NCBI RefSeq assembly: GCF_900114315.1
Contig: NZ_FOSQ01000003.1
Span: 124,001-188,000, forward strand
DNA length: 64,000 bases
Source of the DNA: Falsiroseomonas stagni DSM 19981
Lineage (GTDB): Bacteria; Pseudomonadota; Alphaproteobacteria; Acetobacterales; Acetobacteraceae
Direction: 5' to 3'
Shown here piece after piece: positions 18,906 through 27,791 of this stretch. Every line of letters starts with the position of its first letter. The first letter of the stretch is position 1. Position numbers and translations under genes: made by a program. The notes under the pieces were generated by a model. It was given only the letters and a program-made list of their open reading frames with translations, did no database searches and was not told the DNA's origin.

Positions 18906-20100
18906 GCGCCGCCCCCGCTGCCCGGATGGTCTGGAAGGCACGTCCGGCACCCGCGCGCGCCACCGACATCTGCGGCGCCGCGATGTCGCCGATCAGCCCG
19001 GCCATGCGGCCCCAGGTGATGTCCCAGGAATTGCGGGCGAGCTGCGCATCGACGCGGGTGAGCCAGGGCCCACGATCCCGCGCCAGCATCATCTCCACCT
19101 TCGCGGCCATCGCGGCGGCATCCTCCGCGATCTCCACCAGGCCGGCATCGGCATAGTCGCGCACCACGTCCACGACGGGGGTGGAGACGACGGGCAGGCC
19201 GGCGGCGAGGAATTCGGGCGTCTTGGTCGGGCTGATGAAGCGTGTGCTCTCATTCAGCGCGAAGGGCATGAAGCCGACATCCCAATGCGCGAGATGCGCG
19301 GGCAGGTCGGCATAGCCGCGGCCACCGAGCCAGTGGATGTTGGCGGCGCGGGGCAGGGCCGCTTCGTCGATCTTCACGACGGGCCCGACCATGACGAAGG
19401 ACCAGTTCGGGCGCAGCGCCGCGAGCGTCGCGACCAGGTCGATATCCATCCGTTCGTCGATGACGCCGAAGAAGCCGAGGCGCGGATGCGGCAGGCCGCG
19501 CATCGCTTCCGGCTCCGCCGGGCCAAGGCGCGCCTGGCCGAAATGGGCGGTATCGATGGAGGAGGGGAAGCAGTGGACGCGGGCGTGCCGGCCGCGCTTC
19601 GCCTCATAGAGGCTTCGGCCGCCAGTGAAGACCAGGTCCGCGCGGGCGATCAGGCGGCGCTCCATCTCCAGCATCGCCGGCGGCGCGCCGCGGAAGGCGG
19701 AGAGTTCGTCCATGCAGTCATAGACGGTGACGTCGGGATGCAGGTGCCCCGCGAAGGCCAGCGCCATCGGCGTGTAGAACCAGGCGACCAGCTTGCGGCC
19801 GGCGCGGGCGGCGAGAAGCCCGTCCATCAGGTCCCGCTGCGCGCTGACGGCGGCATCGGGCGTGGTGCCATGCGGCAGGATGGGCTGCGCGACGGTGACG
19901 CCGCCGGGACGGGGGGAGAGGTCGAGCCGCGGGGCGGGCACGTCCTGGTGGAGCGGTTCCTCCAGGAAGATCACCTCATGCGTCCGGGCCGCGCGCGTCA
20001 TCAGGTGCTGCGGGCGCTGGAAGACGAAATCCCAGCGCAGGTGGGAGAGGCAGAGCAGCACGGGACGTGCGTGTACGGCACAAGGCGGGGCCTCGTTCAT
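18898..20100 (-). CDS. Glycosyltransferase, GT-B fold
   Basis: This 400-aa protein has the family-1-type layout: an N-terminal domain with LSHLRWDFVFQRPQHLM, a linker and a C-terminal nucleotide-sugar domain with GFFGVIDERMD, PTKTPEFLAAGLPVVSTP and an E-rich binding motif. Proteins with QRPQ near the start are often encoded beside glf, which suggests galactofuranose or a related sugar as donor. AGGAG precedes the ATG and lies in the loop of a short CCTGA/TCAGG stem at 20101-20120. It is first in the operon with glf. Confidence 0.85.
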   Translation of the reverse strand: MNEAPPCAVHARPVLLCLSHLRWDFVFQRPQHLMTRAARTHEVIFLEEPLHQDVPAPRLDLSPRPGGVTVAQPILPHGTTPDAAVSAQRDLMDGLLAARAGRKLVAWFYTPMALAFAGHLHPDVTVYDCMDELSAFRGAPPAMLEMERRLIARADLVFTGGRSLYEAKRGRHARVHCFPSSIDTAHFGQARLGPAEPEAMRGLPHPRLGFFGVIDERMDIDLVATLAALRPNWSFVMVGPVVKIDEAALPRAANIHWLGGRGYADLPAHLAHWDVGFMPFALNESTRFISPTKTPEFLAAGLPVVSTPVVDVVRDYADAGLVEIAEDAAAMAAKVEMMLARDRGPWLTRVDAQLARNSWDITWGRMAGLIGDIAAPQMSVARAGAGRAFQTIRAAGAAHV

Positions 20101-20467
20101 CCTGATCTCCTATGGTCAGGGGGCGGATGGACGGGCACACGGCAGCCTGCCGCGCGGCGTGATCGCCGCTGCCCTGGACCATCCGGACGTCCTGGATGCC
20201 CGTCAGAACGCGGGATGCTGCGCTGCGGTTCCGGCGGGGATTCCGGACTCGTGAGCGGCGGCGGCGGGAACGCGCGGGCCAGGCGACCGGCACGGTTCGG
20301 CACCGCTGCGCGAACGCATCGCGTGAAATCCGCTCAAGGCGCGCATCCCGGCCGGTGCGGCCCGCGTTCTTCCGACCGTCCCCGAAGCGGGCCCCGGGGG
20401 GCCGGCGGCGGATGGGCCAGCCGGGGAAACCGGCGGTCCCGAACGAGAGAGATGGGAGAACGGCATC
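20101..20467. other. Intergenic region between glycosyltransferase and KGG-protein genes
   Basis: These 367 bases separate two divergent genes and must hold both promoters. Apart from the small CCTGA/TCAGG stem at the glycosyltransferase start, I see no clear promoter box, repeat or RNA gene. A GGAAC (20267-20271) and a GTT (20295-20297) are 23 bases apart, too far for the general-stress sigma factor EcfG. Confidence 0.4.
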
Positions 20468-20851
20468 ATGGCCGGCAACAACCAGGGCAACAGCAATCCC
20501 GGCAATTTCGCGAATGACCGGGAGAAGGCGGCCGAGGCCGGGCGCACCGGCGGCCAGCACCAGGGGCGGGAGAACAACCCCGGCAATTTCGCGAACGACC
20601 CGGAGAAGGCCGCGCGCGCCGGCCAGGTCGGCGGCAGCCACCAGGGGAAGGACAACAACCCCGGCAACTTCGCCAATGACCGGGAAAAGGCCAGCGAGGC
20701 CGGCCGCATGGGCGGCCAGCACAGCCAGGGCGGTGGCGGGTCCCAGGGGAATTCCGATGGAAACCCGGGCAACTTCGCCCAGGACCGGGAGAAGGCCAGC
20801 GAGGCCGGCCGCAAGGACGGGCAGAGCAGCGGCGGCGGCAACCGCCGCTGA
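20468..20851 (+). CDS. KGG-repeat stress-type hydrophilic protein
   Basis: This 127-aa protein is almost entirely four imperfect repeats of about 27 residues, with the core NPGNFANDREKASEAGRxGG (KGG motif family). The repeats start near residues 10, 37, 64 and 98. It is highly hydrophilic, rich in G, N, Q and D, and lacks Cys, signal and membrane segments, as in desiccation- or general-stress-induced proteins such as GsiB and Con-10 relatives. A good AGAGAGATGGGAG leader precedes the ATG. The start ATG GCC is the only reasonable one. Confidence 0.85.
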   Translation: MAGNNQGNSNPGNFANDREKAAEAGRTGGQHQGRENNPGNFANDPEKAARAGQVGGSHQGKDNNPGNFANDREKASEAGRMGGQHSQGGGGSQGNSDGNPGNFAQDREKASEAGRKDGQSSGGGNRR

Positions 20852-20895
20852 GTGACGGTGGGAGCCGCCGGCGTGATCCGGCGGCTCCTGCTTCG

Positions 20896-22983
20896 TCAGA
20901 AGCGGAACTGCACCCCCGCGAAGACGCTGCGGCCGAAGCCGGGCTCGAACAGCGCGCTGTTCGCAGCCGCCACCGTCGCCACGCTGGTGCTGGAAATGTA
21001 GCGCGTGTCGCCGAGGTTCCGGGCCTCCGCGAAGGCGGTGACGCCATGGCCGAAATCCCAGCCGCCGCGGATGCCGAACAGGGCGTAGCTGCTGGTCTTC
21101 AGCGTATTGGCGTTGTCCGCGTAGAAGGCCTGCGGCACCCAGTCCAGGTGCGGCGCCACCCAGCCACCGGCGGGATGGGCGTAGCGGAGCTCGGCGCGCA
21201 GCAGGTGCCGCGGCGCGCCGGGCAATTCGTTGTCGCCATAGCTGCGGTCGCCGTCGAAGCGGAAATCGCTGAAGGTGTAGGCGCCGCGCAGCCGCAGCGT
21301 GTCACCGACCGCGATCGAATCCCGCGCCGCCAGCCAGTCCGCCCCGGCCTCGATCCCCTGGTGGATGGTGCGGTCGACATTCTGCGCCAGCGACGTGCCC
21401 GCCGTGGGGCCGGCGAGGAGCTGGATCTCGTCCTTGATCCAGGAGCGGTAGAGCGTGACCTCGTAGCTGAGGTCGCCCTGCCGGCCGCGCGTGCCGATTT
21501 CCGCCGTCACGGCGCGCTGCGCGTCGAGGCGGGAGAAGCCGCCGACGGCGACCAGCGGCGTGAGATCCGACAGCGTCGGCGGCTCCGTGCTCCAGGTGAG
21601 GTTGGCGAAAAGCTGCGCCTGGTCCGTCACGTCCCACAGCGCACCGAAGCGCGGGTTCAGCCACTGCCAGTGGCCGCTGCCGCTGTCGTCGCGGAAGGGG
21701 TCGGCTGATGTGACGGCTTCCGTCAGGAAGCGGTCGCGCGATGAGCGATAGGCCTCCCCGGCCTGCAGGCCGGTGATGATCGCAACATCGGGGCGCACCC
21801 GCAGCGTGCTTTCGGCATACAGGTCGTTGGTGCGCGCGCGGTCGAGGGAGGAGGCGGTGCGCGCGCCGGCGCGGCCGCCGATGTTCAGGTATCGGTTGCT
21901 GTCGGTGACGCCGATCGCGGCATTGGCGCCGACCACCAGACGGTGGTCCATGCCGCCCACCACGCCATCCAGCGTGGCGCGGGCATAGGCGCCGACATCG
22001 TCGTTGCGCTGGTCGATATACTGGAAGATCGGGTGGTCCAGTTCACGCCGCACCAGGCTGATGCCGGCTTCCAGCAGCACGCCCTCCATCGGCCGGACCG
22101 CGGTGCGGCTGCCGAGGCGGAGGCTTTCGATGTTGCGCTGGTAGTCGCCGGCCAGGTTGGCGCTGGCGGCGGTGCGTGGCGACCGCAGCGCCTGGTCGCG
22201 CGTCACGGCCCCGGGGATCTGCTGCCAGATGTTGTTGTAGGTGACGTAGAAGCGCGTCTCCGCATTGTCGGACCAGCGATAGCCGACATTGCCGTTGACG
22301 CGCTGGCTGCGGCCGGCGCTGTGGTCGCGGAAGCCTTCCTGGCTGAGGGTGGAATAGGCGATGAAGGCATCCGCCTGGCCGGCCGTGGCGCCATAGCTCA
22401 GCAGGCCGCGGGCGAAGCCGTGGCTGCCGGCTTCCAGGCGGACCGTGCCGCCGGGGTTGCTCTGTGCGGTCTGGGACACGCCGTTGAGCGCGCCGCCCAG
22501 CGTGTTGGCGCCGAGCGCGAAGGCGTTGCCGCCGCGGAAGACCTCCAGCCGCTGCAGAAGCTGCGCATCCAGTTCCTGGAAATCGCCGCTGCCATCGGCC
22601 TGGTTGATCGGCATGCCATCCAGCGTCAGGCGCACGCCGCGCAGGTGGAAGTTGCGGGCCAAGCCGGAGCCGCGGATCGAAAGGCGCGAATCCTCGCCCC
22701 ATTTCGGCTGGGCGAAGACCCCGGGGGTGAGGTCCAGCATCTCCCGCAGCGTGGTCGAGCCGGGGCGGTCGAGGAAACGCTCCGCCGGCACGATGGAGAC
22801 GTTGCCGGGGATGCGGCGGGCTTCCTCCGTCGCCTGTTCGTTGGACGGCGTCGCGGCGGCGGCCGGGATGGGCGGCGCGGTGACGGTGATGGAGATGCCC
22901 GGGGTGGCTTCCTGGGCGAAGGCGAGGGTGGGCGCGAGCAGCGCCGTGCCGGCCAGCAGCCGGCAACGCGTGATGAGACGCAT
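20896..22983 (-). CDS. TonB-dependent outer-membrane receptor
   Basis: This 695-aa protein has a signal peptide (residues 1-23, ending AFAQ), a possible TonB box ISITVTAP, a plug domain (LREMLDLTPGVFAQ, SRLSIRGSGLARNFHLRG, DGMPINQADG) and a beta-barrel ending in an aromatic residue (AGVQFRF). It imports a ligand too large or rare for porins. The downstream order on the strand is xthA, DUF2946 protein, then this gene. DUF2946 proteins often sit with metal, especially copper, receptors, so metal or metal-chelate uptake is a reasonable guess. Confidence 0.9.
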   Translation of the reverse strand: MRLITRCRLLAGTALLAPTLAFAQEATPGISITVTAPPIPAAAATPSNEQATEEARRIPGNVSIVPAERFLDRPGSTTLREMLDLTPGVFAQPKWGEDSRLSIRGSGLARNFHLRGVRLTLDGMPINQADGSGDFQELDAQLLQRLEVFRGGNAFALGANTLGGALNGVSQTAQSNPGGTVRLEAGSHGFARGLLSYGATAGQADAFIAYSTLSQEGFRDHSAGRSQRVNGNVGYRWSDNAETRFYVTYNNIWQQIPGAVTRDQALRSPRTAASANLAGDYQRNIESLRLGSRTAVRPMEGVLLEAGISLVRRELDHPIFQYIDQRNDDVGAYARATLDGVVGGMDHRLVVGANAAIGVTDSNRYLNIGGRAGARTASSLDRARTNDLYAESTLRVRPDVAIITGLQAGEAYRSSRDRFLTEAVTSADPFRDDSGSGHWQWLNPRFGALWDVTDQAQLFANLTWSTEPPTLSDLTPLVAVGGFSRLDAQRAVTAEIGTRGRQGDLSYEVTLYRSWIKDEIQLLAGPTAGTSLAQNVDRTIHQGIEAGADWLAARDSIAVGDTLRLRGAYTFSDFRFDGDRSYGDNELPGAPRHLLRAELRYAHPAGGWVAPHLDWVPQAFYADNANTLKTSSYALFGIRGGWDFGHGVTAFAEARNLGDTRYISSTSVATVAAANSALFEPGFGRSVFAGVQFRF

Positions 22984-23043
22984 GATGATTCCGTTCCTGT
23001 CCTGATAGGTGCGCGAAGGCGCGGCGCGGTGCCGCGCGGACCG

Positions 23044-23433
23044 TCAGGAGAGGGGGGGAGCCTGGGCGCCGAGCGGCGGCCCGCGGATGGGCGGGCGCGG
23101 CGCGGTGGATTGGGGGAGGGCGTCCGCCTGCGCCACGCGCACCCAATGGGGCGTGGGCAGCAGCGGCGGGTCGAGCGCCGCGACCGCGGGCACGGCGTGG
23201 CAGGCGGGGCAGAAGCCGGGGCCGTGTTCCGCCGGGTCATGCGCCGGCAGGGGCAGGACCTGGCCATCGGCGCCGATGGCAACGCGCTTCAGGCCATCCG
23301 GCCCGCAGATCTCCATCACCAGCGCCGCATGCCCGGCGCCACGCGCCAGGCACAGCGAGGGCGCCAGCACCGTCTGCAGCAGCAGGACGGCGCCGAGCAG
23401 CGGCCCGAAGCGACGGAGAAAGCGGCGGATCAG
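23044..23433 (-). CDS. DUF2946-like secreted protein with probable CTG start
   Basis: The 129-aa product has a signal-like leader (RRFGPLLGAVLLLQTVLAPS) followed by MEICGPDG and a CPACH motif about 40 residues later, the cysteine/histidine pattern of DUF2946. No ATG, GTG or TTG gives a complete leader. The best start is the CTG at 23433-23431, which overlaps the xthA stop (CTGA) and so could be coupled to it; a GTG inside the leader would remove most of it. It lies between xthA and the TonB receptor. A periplasmic metal-related role is inferred from neighbours. Confidence 0.6.
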   Translation of the reverse strand: MIRRFLRRFGPLLGAVLLLQTVLAPSLCLARGAGHAALVMEICGPDGLKRVAIGADGQVLPLPAHDPAEHGPGFCPACHAVPAVAALDPPLLPTPHWVRVAQADALPQSTAPRPPIRGPPLGAQAPPLS

Positions 23434-24308
23434 GTCGCGACCTCGATCAGCACGGGGACGTGGTCGGACGCCTTCTCCCAACCCCGCGCATCCTTCAGCA
23501 CGGTGTGGCTGCGAAGGCCGCCGGCGAGGTCGGGGGAGACCCAGACATGGTCGAGCCGCCGCCCGCGATCCGAGGCCCGCCAATCCGCGGCGCGATAGGA
23601 CCACCATGTGTAGAGCTTCTGGTCCGCCGGCACGAAGTGGCGGAGCGCGTCATGCCAGTCGCCGGCCGCCATCATCGCGGTCAGGGCCTGGGTTTCCACC
23701 GGCGTGTGGCTGACGACGTCCAGAAGCTGCTTGTGCGACCAGACATCGTGTTCCAGGGGGGCGATGTTGAGGTCGCCGACCAGCACGGCGCGCTTGAATC
23801 CGCCGGCGGCCTTGCGTTGCGCGGACCAGGCGGTGGCCTCCGCCACGAAATCCAGCTTGTGCGCGAACTTGATGTTCTTCTCGCGGTCGGGGATGTCGCC
23901 GCCGGCCGGGATGTAGAAGTCGTGCAATTCGACGGGGCCGCCGGGGGCGTCGATCTCCACGGCGAGGTGGCGGCAATCACCCTTCCCGCACCAGTCGGGA
24001 TCGGCGCCGTCGCGCGTCGTGAAGGCCAGCTTCGAGAGGATGGCGACGCCGTTGTAGCCCTTCATCCCGCGCACCGCGCGATGCGCGAAGCCGAGGGCTT
24101 CGACGCCGTCATGCGGGAAGTGTTCGTCGGGGCACTTCGTCTCCTGCAGGCAGATCACATCGGGGCTGAGCGCCGCGACGAGATCCGCCAGCAGGGGCAG
24201 GCGGAGGCGGACGGAATTGATGTTCCAGGTGACGATGCGCAGCGGCCGCGCCGCCTGGATCACCGCCGGGGAGGCTGGCGCTTCCCCCTTTTTCCGTCCT
24301 GCCGTCAT
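23430..24308 (-). CDS. xthA: Exodeoxyribonuclease III
   Basis: This 292-aa AP endonuclease/3'-exonuclease acts in base-excision repair. The catalytic sequence blocks are present: TWNINSVR, CLQETKCPDE, GDLNIAP and SDHVPVL near the end, along with LDHVWVS. About 20 residues precede the usual start (IVTWNINS), so a shorter version is possible. Its TGA stop overlaps the putative CTG start of the DUF2946 gene. Confidence 0.93.
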   Translation of the reverse strand: MTAGRKKGEAPASPAVIQAARPLRIVTWNINSVRLRLPLLADLVAALSPDVICLQETKCPDEHFPHDGVEALGFAHRAVRGMKGYNGVAILSKLAFTTRDGADPDWCGKGDCRHLAVEIDAPGGPVELHDFYIPAGGDIPDREKNIKFAHKLDFVAEATAWSAQRKAAGGFKRAVLVGDLNIAPLEHDVWSHKQLLDVVSHTPVETQALTAMMAAGDWHDALRHFVPADQKLYTWWSYRAADWRASDRGRRLDHVWVSPDLAGGLRSHTVLKDARGWEKASDHVPVLIEVAT

Positions 24309-24339
24309 AGCTCGACGCCTCGCTTCACAGGTGCCAGGG

Positions 24340-24365
24340 CGGCCCGCCGCACTTCAGGCGGGCCG
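24340..24365. repeat. 9-bp inverted repeat in the xthA/FAH-gene spacer
   Basis: CGGCCCGCC (24340-24348) and GGCGGGCCG (24357-24365) form a perfect stem with an 8-base loop. It stands 32 bases before the xthA start on the minus strand, so it may lie in the xthA leader or mark the end of the upstream unit. Confidence 0.4.
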
Positions 24366-24440
24366 AGGCGCCGAACGGCGCCCGCGGCCTATGCCGCGAA
24401 GCCAAGCCGGGCGGATGCCCGGCGCCCGGCGTCTGAGGGG

Positions 24441-24462
24441 CATGGATGCGCTTGCATCCATG
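24441..24462 (-). terminator. Hairpin terminator after the fumarylacetoacetase-family gene
   Basis: CATGGATGC and GCATCCATG form a perfect 9-bp stem with a 4-base loop, nine bases beyond the stop codon of the gene at 24472-25155. There is no T-tract, so termination may be partial or Rho-assisted. Confidence 0.5.
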
Positions 24463-24471
24463 CCATGAAAA

Positions 24472-25155
24472 TCAAACGATCTTGGTCTTGACCGTGCCGA
24501 CACCCTCGACGAAGCCTTCGAGGACATCGCCGCGGACCACGGCCGCCACGCCTTCCGGCGTGCCCGTCATGATCAGGTCGCCCGGTTCCAGCCGCACCAG
24601 GCCGGAGAGGTTCGCGATGACTTCCGGCACGGACCAGATCAGCTTGGAGAGATCGGAGGTCTGCGTGACCTTGCCGTTCACGCGCAGCTCGATCTTGCCC
24701 TTGGAGGGATCGATGCCGGCGGCCGGAACCAGCAGGCCCATCGGCGCGGACTGGTCGAAGCCCTTGCCCATGTCCCACGGGCGGCCGGTCTTCTTCGCCT
24801 CGTTCTGGATGTCGCGGCGGGTCATGTCGAGGCCGGAGCAATAGCCCCAGACATGCTTCAGCGCGTCCTCGATCTTGATGTCCACGCCGCCGGTGCCGAT
24901 GGCGACCACGAGTTCCATCTCATGGTGCAGGGACTTGGTGACGGAGGGGTAGGGCATGTCGGCGTCGTTGATGACAACGGCGTCGGAGGGCTTGGTGAAG
25001 TAGAAGGGGGGCTCCCGCGTCGGGTCGGAACCCATCTCGATCGCGTGCTCGGCGTAGTTGCGGCCGACGCAGAAGATGCGGCGCACCGGGAACAGGCCGC
25101 CGCCCTTGACGGGCAGGGCCGCCTGGGCGGGCGGGGGAACGACGTAGTCGGCCAT
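24472..25155 (-). CDS. Fumarylacetoacetate hydrolase family protein
   Basis: This 227-aa protein matches the short FAH family, which covers fumarylpyruvate hydrolases and related C-C bond hydrolases or acylpyruvases. Diagnostic parts are [35 protein letters not shown] with the metal-binding Glu pair, and [12 protein letters not shown]. There is no N-terminal extension, so it is cytoplasmic. It is a single gene with its own hairpin terminator; the pathway cannot be told from neighbours. Confidence 0.9.
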   Translation of the reverse strand: MADYVVPPPAQAALPVKGGGLFPVRRIFCVGRNYAEHAIEMGSDPTREPPFYFTKPSDAVVINDADMPYPSVTKSLHHEMELVVAIGTGGVDIKIEDALKHVWGYCSGLDMTRRDIQNEAKKTGRPWDMGKGFDQSAPMGLLVPAAGIDPSKGKIELRVNGKVTQTSDLSKLIWSVPEVIANLSGLVRLEPGDLIMTGTPEGVAAVVRGDVLEGFVEGVGTVKTKIV

Positions 25156-25236
25156 GGACGATCCTTGCGATTGGGGCCTGGCGGCCTGGGACGAATGGCC
25201 GGGACCATAGCCCCGCCGGCCCTGCGCGCAAGATCA

Positions 25237-26298
25237 TCACGGGGCGCGGCCGATCCCCGATTGCAGGCCGTGGGGCAGCGCCGCCAGGTCGATCGCGTCC
25301 AGGATCGGGTTGGCGCGCAGGTCCCGGCCCCACAGCGCCTCCAGCGCCGTGACCACGGCGGCAGTCACGGGCATGGGCGTGTCGCCGGCGAGGGCCAGGT
25401 AGAAGGAGAGGCCGAAGGGCACGTCCTCCGTCACGTAGCGGGTCGCCATGGTCTTCGGGCCCAGCACGTCGGGGCGCCTGGCGGCGATGGCGGCGGCGGT
25501 TTCCGCCAGCGGCGCGGGGGGCACGCCGTTGGCGCGCTGGAGGAAGCTCGCCAGGCTGTCGAGGCGATGGCCGAAGCGGGCGGCGAGCGTGTCCCGCTCC
25601 GCGCCCATCGCCTCCATCATCCGGCAGGCGGCGGGCGTCATCATGGCGTATTGGGACCAGGGCTCGGCCCGTTCCATCCGCGTGACGTTGGTCAGCGCCA
25701 TGACGGCATGGGCGATGGGGTTCAGGTTCAGCAGGCTGGCGTGCAGCGCATCGGGCGAGGGCGGGCAGGCATGGCCGAACAGGTCCTGGGCCAGCGCCGC
25801 CATTGCCGGGCCGGCGGCGGCGGGGATGGCCGCGACCTCCACCGCGCTGCGCAGCATCGCGACCTTGACCCGCCCGGGCGCCAGGCGGCGGGCGCCGCCG
25901 GGGGTGGTGGCCATGGCGCCGATGGGGGCGCGGCCCGGGTCCGCGCCGCGGGCGGCGAGCATGGCGTCGAGCGCCAGCGGCGCCAGGCTGGCGGCGGGGG
26001 CGATCAGCAAGGGCACGTTCGCGGGCAGCGCGGCGGCGACGCGGGGCAGGACATCAGCGAAGGCATAGGCGGGCACGGCGAGGAAGGCGGCATCGGCGCC
26101 GGCGAAGGCTTCCTCCAGGCTGGTGGTGGTGGGCAGGGGGAAGGCGCCCTCGATCAGGCCCTCCGCCTGGAGGGTGCCGTCGATGCCCGCGATGCCGGCG
26201 CCGGAGGGGGACCAGAGGATGGCGCTGTGCCCGCGGGAGACGGCGAGGACGGCAGCGGCCGGGCCGATCGCCCCGGCCCCCAGGACAGCGAGGCGCAT
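25237..26298 (-). CDS. Opine/octopine dehydrogenase-family oxidoreductase (paralogue)
   Basis: This 353-aa enzyme resembles the product at 6549-7598 throughout: LAVLGAGAIGPAAAVLAVSR at the N-terminus, then APIGAMAT, TRMERAEPW and TPAACRMMEAMGAERDTL. The opine-dehydrogenase family reduces an imine formed between an amino acid and a keto acid. A TTG at 26304 could add two residues, but the ATG at 26298 has AAGGA before it. It follows an EamA transporter gene by 13 bases, so the two form an operon, perhaps for export of a made or modified metabolite. Confidence 0.7.
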   Translation of the reverse strand: MRLAVLGAGAIGPAAAVLAVSRGHSAILWSPSGAGIAGIDGTLQAEGLIEGAFPLPTTTSLEEAFAGADAAFLAVPAYAFADVLPRVAAALPANVPLLIAPAASLAPLALDAMLAARGADPGRAPIGAMATTPGGARRLAPGRVKVAMLRSAVEVAAIPAAAGPAMAALAQDLFGHACPPSPDALHASLLNLNPIAHAVMALTNVTRMERAEPWSQYAMMTPAACRMMEAMGAERDTLAARFGHRLDSLASFLQRANGVPPAPLAETAAAIAARRPDVLGPKTMATRYVTEDVPFGLSFYLALAGDTPMPVTAAVVTALEALWGRDLRANPILDAIDLAALPHGLQSGIGRAP

Positions 26299-26311
26299 GA
26301 ACAAAGATCCT

Positions 26312-27148
26312 TCAGAGGAGGCGGAGGCAGGCGGCGCCGAGGGTGATGGCGAGTGCCCCGGCGATGCGCGTCGGGCCCGGGCGTTCCCCCAATAGCAGCG
26401 CCGCCAGCGCGACGCCGAACAGGATGGAGGATTCGCGCAGCGCCGCCACCGCCGCGATGGGCGCCTGCGTCATGGCCCAGAGCGCCAGGGCGTAGGAGCC
26501 GAGCGTCGCCACCCCCGCGCCCAGCCCGATGCGCCAGCGCCGGCGGACATGGCCCGCCAGCGCCGCCGGGCGCTGCCAGGCGACCAGGCCGACGAAGAGC
26601 AGCGCCGTCAGCAGGAAGACCCAGAAGGTGTAGGACACCGCATGGCCGGAAGCCCGGGCACCCGTGCCATCCACCAGCGTGTAGAGCGCGATGACCAGCG
26701 CATTGGCCAGCGCGAAGCCGATGGTGGGGAGGTCCGGCTTCGCGCCCTTCTTCCAGGCCATGGCCAGCACGCCGCCGCAGATCAGCACGACGCCGAGCCA
26801 TCCGGCCGTGCCCAGCGCCTCCCCCAGCACCGATCCGCTCAGCAGCGCCACCAGCAGCGGCGCGGTGCCGCGCATCAGCGGGTAGGCCAGGCTCATCTCC
26901 CCGCTGCCATAGGCGGCGGCGACCAGCCAGAAATACAGCAGGTGGATGACGCCGGAGGCGATCAGGAAGGGCCAGGCCTCGGCCTGGGGCAGCGGCAGGA
27001 AGGGCAGCGCCACGGCCGCCAGGGTGGCGGAGCCCAGCACCACCAGCGCGGTGTCCAGCAGCTTGTCGCCGCCCGACTTCACCAGCGCGTTCCATCCGGC
27101 ATGAAGGGCAGCGCCGAGCAGGACCAGCAGCATGACCGAGGTGGACAA
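26312..27148 (-). CDS. EamA/DMT-family transporter
   Basis: This 278-aa membrane protein has about ten hydrophobic segments in two EamA repeats. The second repeat carries LRESSILFGVALAALLLGER, a standard DMT-family sequence. Members export amino acids, nucleobases or other small metabolites. It heads a two-gene unit with the opine-dehydrogenase-like gene, so its substrate may be that enzyme's product or precursor. Confidence 0.85.
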   Translation of the reverse strand: MSTSVMLLVLLGAALHAGWNALVKSGGDKLLDTALVVLGSATLAAVALPFLPLPQAEAWPFLIASGVIHLLYFWLVAAAYGSGEMSLAYPLMRGTAPLLVALLSGSVLGEALGTAGWLGVVLICGGVLAMAWKKGAKPDLPTIGFALANALVIALYTLVDGTGARASGHAVSYTFWVFLLTALLFVGLVAWQRPAALAGHVRRRWRIGLGAGVATLGSYALALWAMTQAPIAAVAALRESSILFGVALAALLLGERPGPTRIAGALAITLGAACLRLL

Positions 27149-27205
27149 GAACGCGCCTTCGCCGTGTCACGGGACTGTCATGAAAGCCCCTGGCGGGCGT
27201 CCCGT

Positions 27206-27601
27206 CTATCGGCCGGCCGCGCGGCGGAGGCGGGGTTTCTCGGACGGGGCTTCCCGGTCCAGCAAGGCGTGCATGGCGGCCACTGTCTGCGGGGTAAGGC
27301 GGTGGATGGTGTCGGCAAGGCGGTTGGCCAGCGCCGTCGCCTCCGGCGTCAGGCCGCCGGTGTCCAGCGTGACCTTGGGGTGGGAGAGTTTTGCGAGTTC
27401 CGACAGTTCCTCGGCCTCGTCCCAGATCAGGCCGAAGAACTCGTTCACCTGGTGGACCAGGCCGGCGGAGGGGCGGCCGCGATGGCCGTGCTCCAGCGCG
27501 GAGAGATAGGCGGAGGAGACCTGCAGCGCGGCGGCCATGTCCTTGAGGGTGACGCGGCGGGCGCGGCGGAGCGCGCGGAGGCGGGCGCCGAAGGGGGTCA
27601 T
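27206..27601 (-). CDS. XRE-family helix-turn-helix regulator
   Basis: This 131-aa protein has an N-terminal HTH at about residues 5-45 (RLRALRRARRVTLKDMAAAL then SSAYLSALEHGHRG) followed by a helical region to about residue 85. The ATG at 27601 begins MTPFGARLRALR; longer reading would run into hairpin repeats and is unlikely. Such regulators are common after Smr/MltA-type genes in alphaproteobacteria. Its targets are unknown; its own promoter must lie in or before repeat block C. Confidence 0.85.
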   Translation of the reverse strand: MTPFGARLRALRRARRVTLKDMAAALQVSSAYLSALEHGHRGRPSAGLVHQVNEFFGLIWDEAEELSELAKLSHPKVTLDTGGLTPEATALANRLADTIHRLTPQTVAAMHALLDREAPSEKPRLRRAAGR

Positions 27602-27606
27602 GGCCC

Positions 27607-27771
27607 GCAGGGGGGCGCCGCCCCCCTGCACCGACCTAGCCCGCAGGGGGGCGCCGCCCCCCTGCACCCCCGGCCAGGGGCGAACCGCCCCTGGACCGTC
27701 ATCAATGGCCTGGGTTCCAAGGGCCCGCTGGCCCTTGGCATGGGGGGTGTGGGGGGAACGGCGTTCCCCCC
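27607..27771. repeat. Intergenic hairpin repeat block C
   Basis: The block has two copies of GCAGGGGGGCGCCG plus its complement (27607-27629, 27642-27664), CCAGGGGCG with CGCCCCTGG (27674-27694), CCAAGGGCC with GGCCCTTGG (27717-27738) and GGGGGGAAC with GTTCCCCCC (27751-27771). It lies between smr and the XRE gene, both minus strand, so here it is downstream of one gene and in the leader or promoter of the next. It contains every short module of the family. Confidence 0.85.
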
Positions 27772-27791
27772 ACCTGGCCTGGAAAGCAGCG

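Noticed and set aside
20267-20297. EcfG-type stress promoter before the KGG gene
   Set aside because: GGAAC and GTT are 23 bases apart instead of the expected 16-17.
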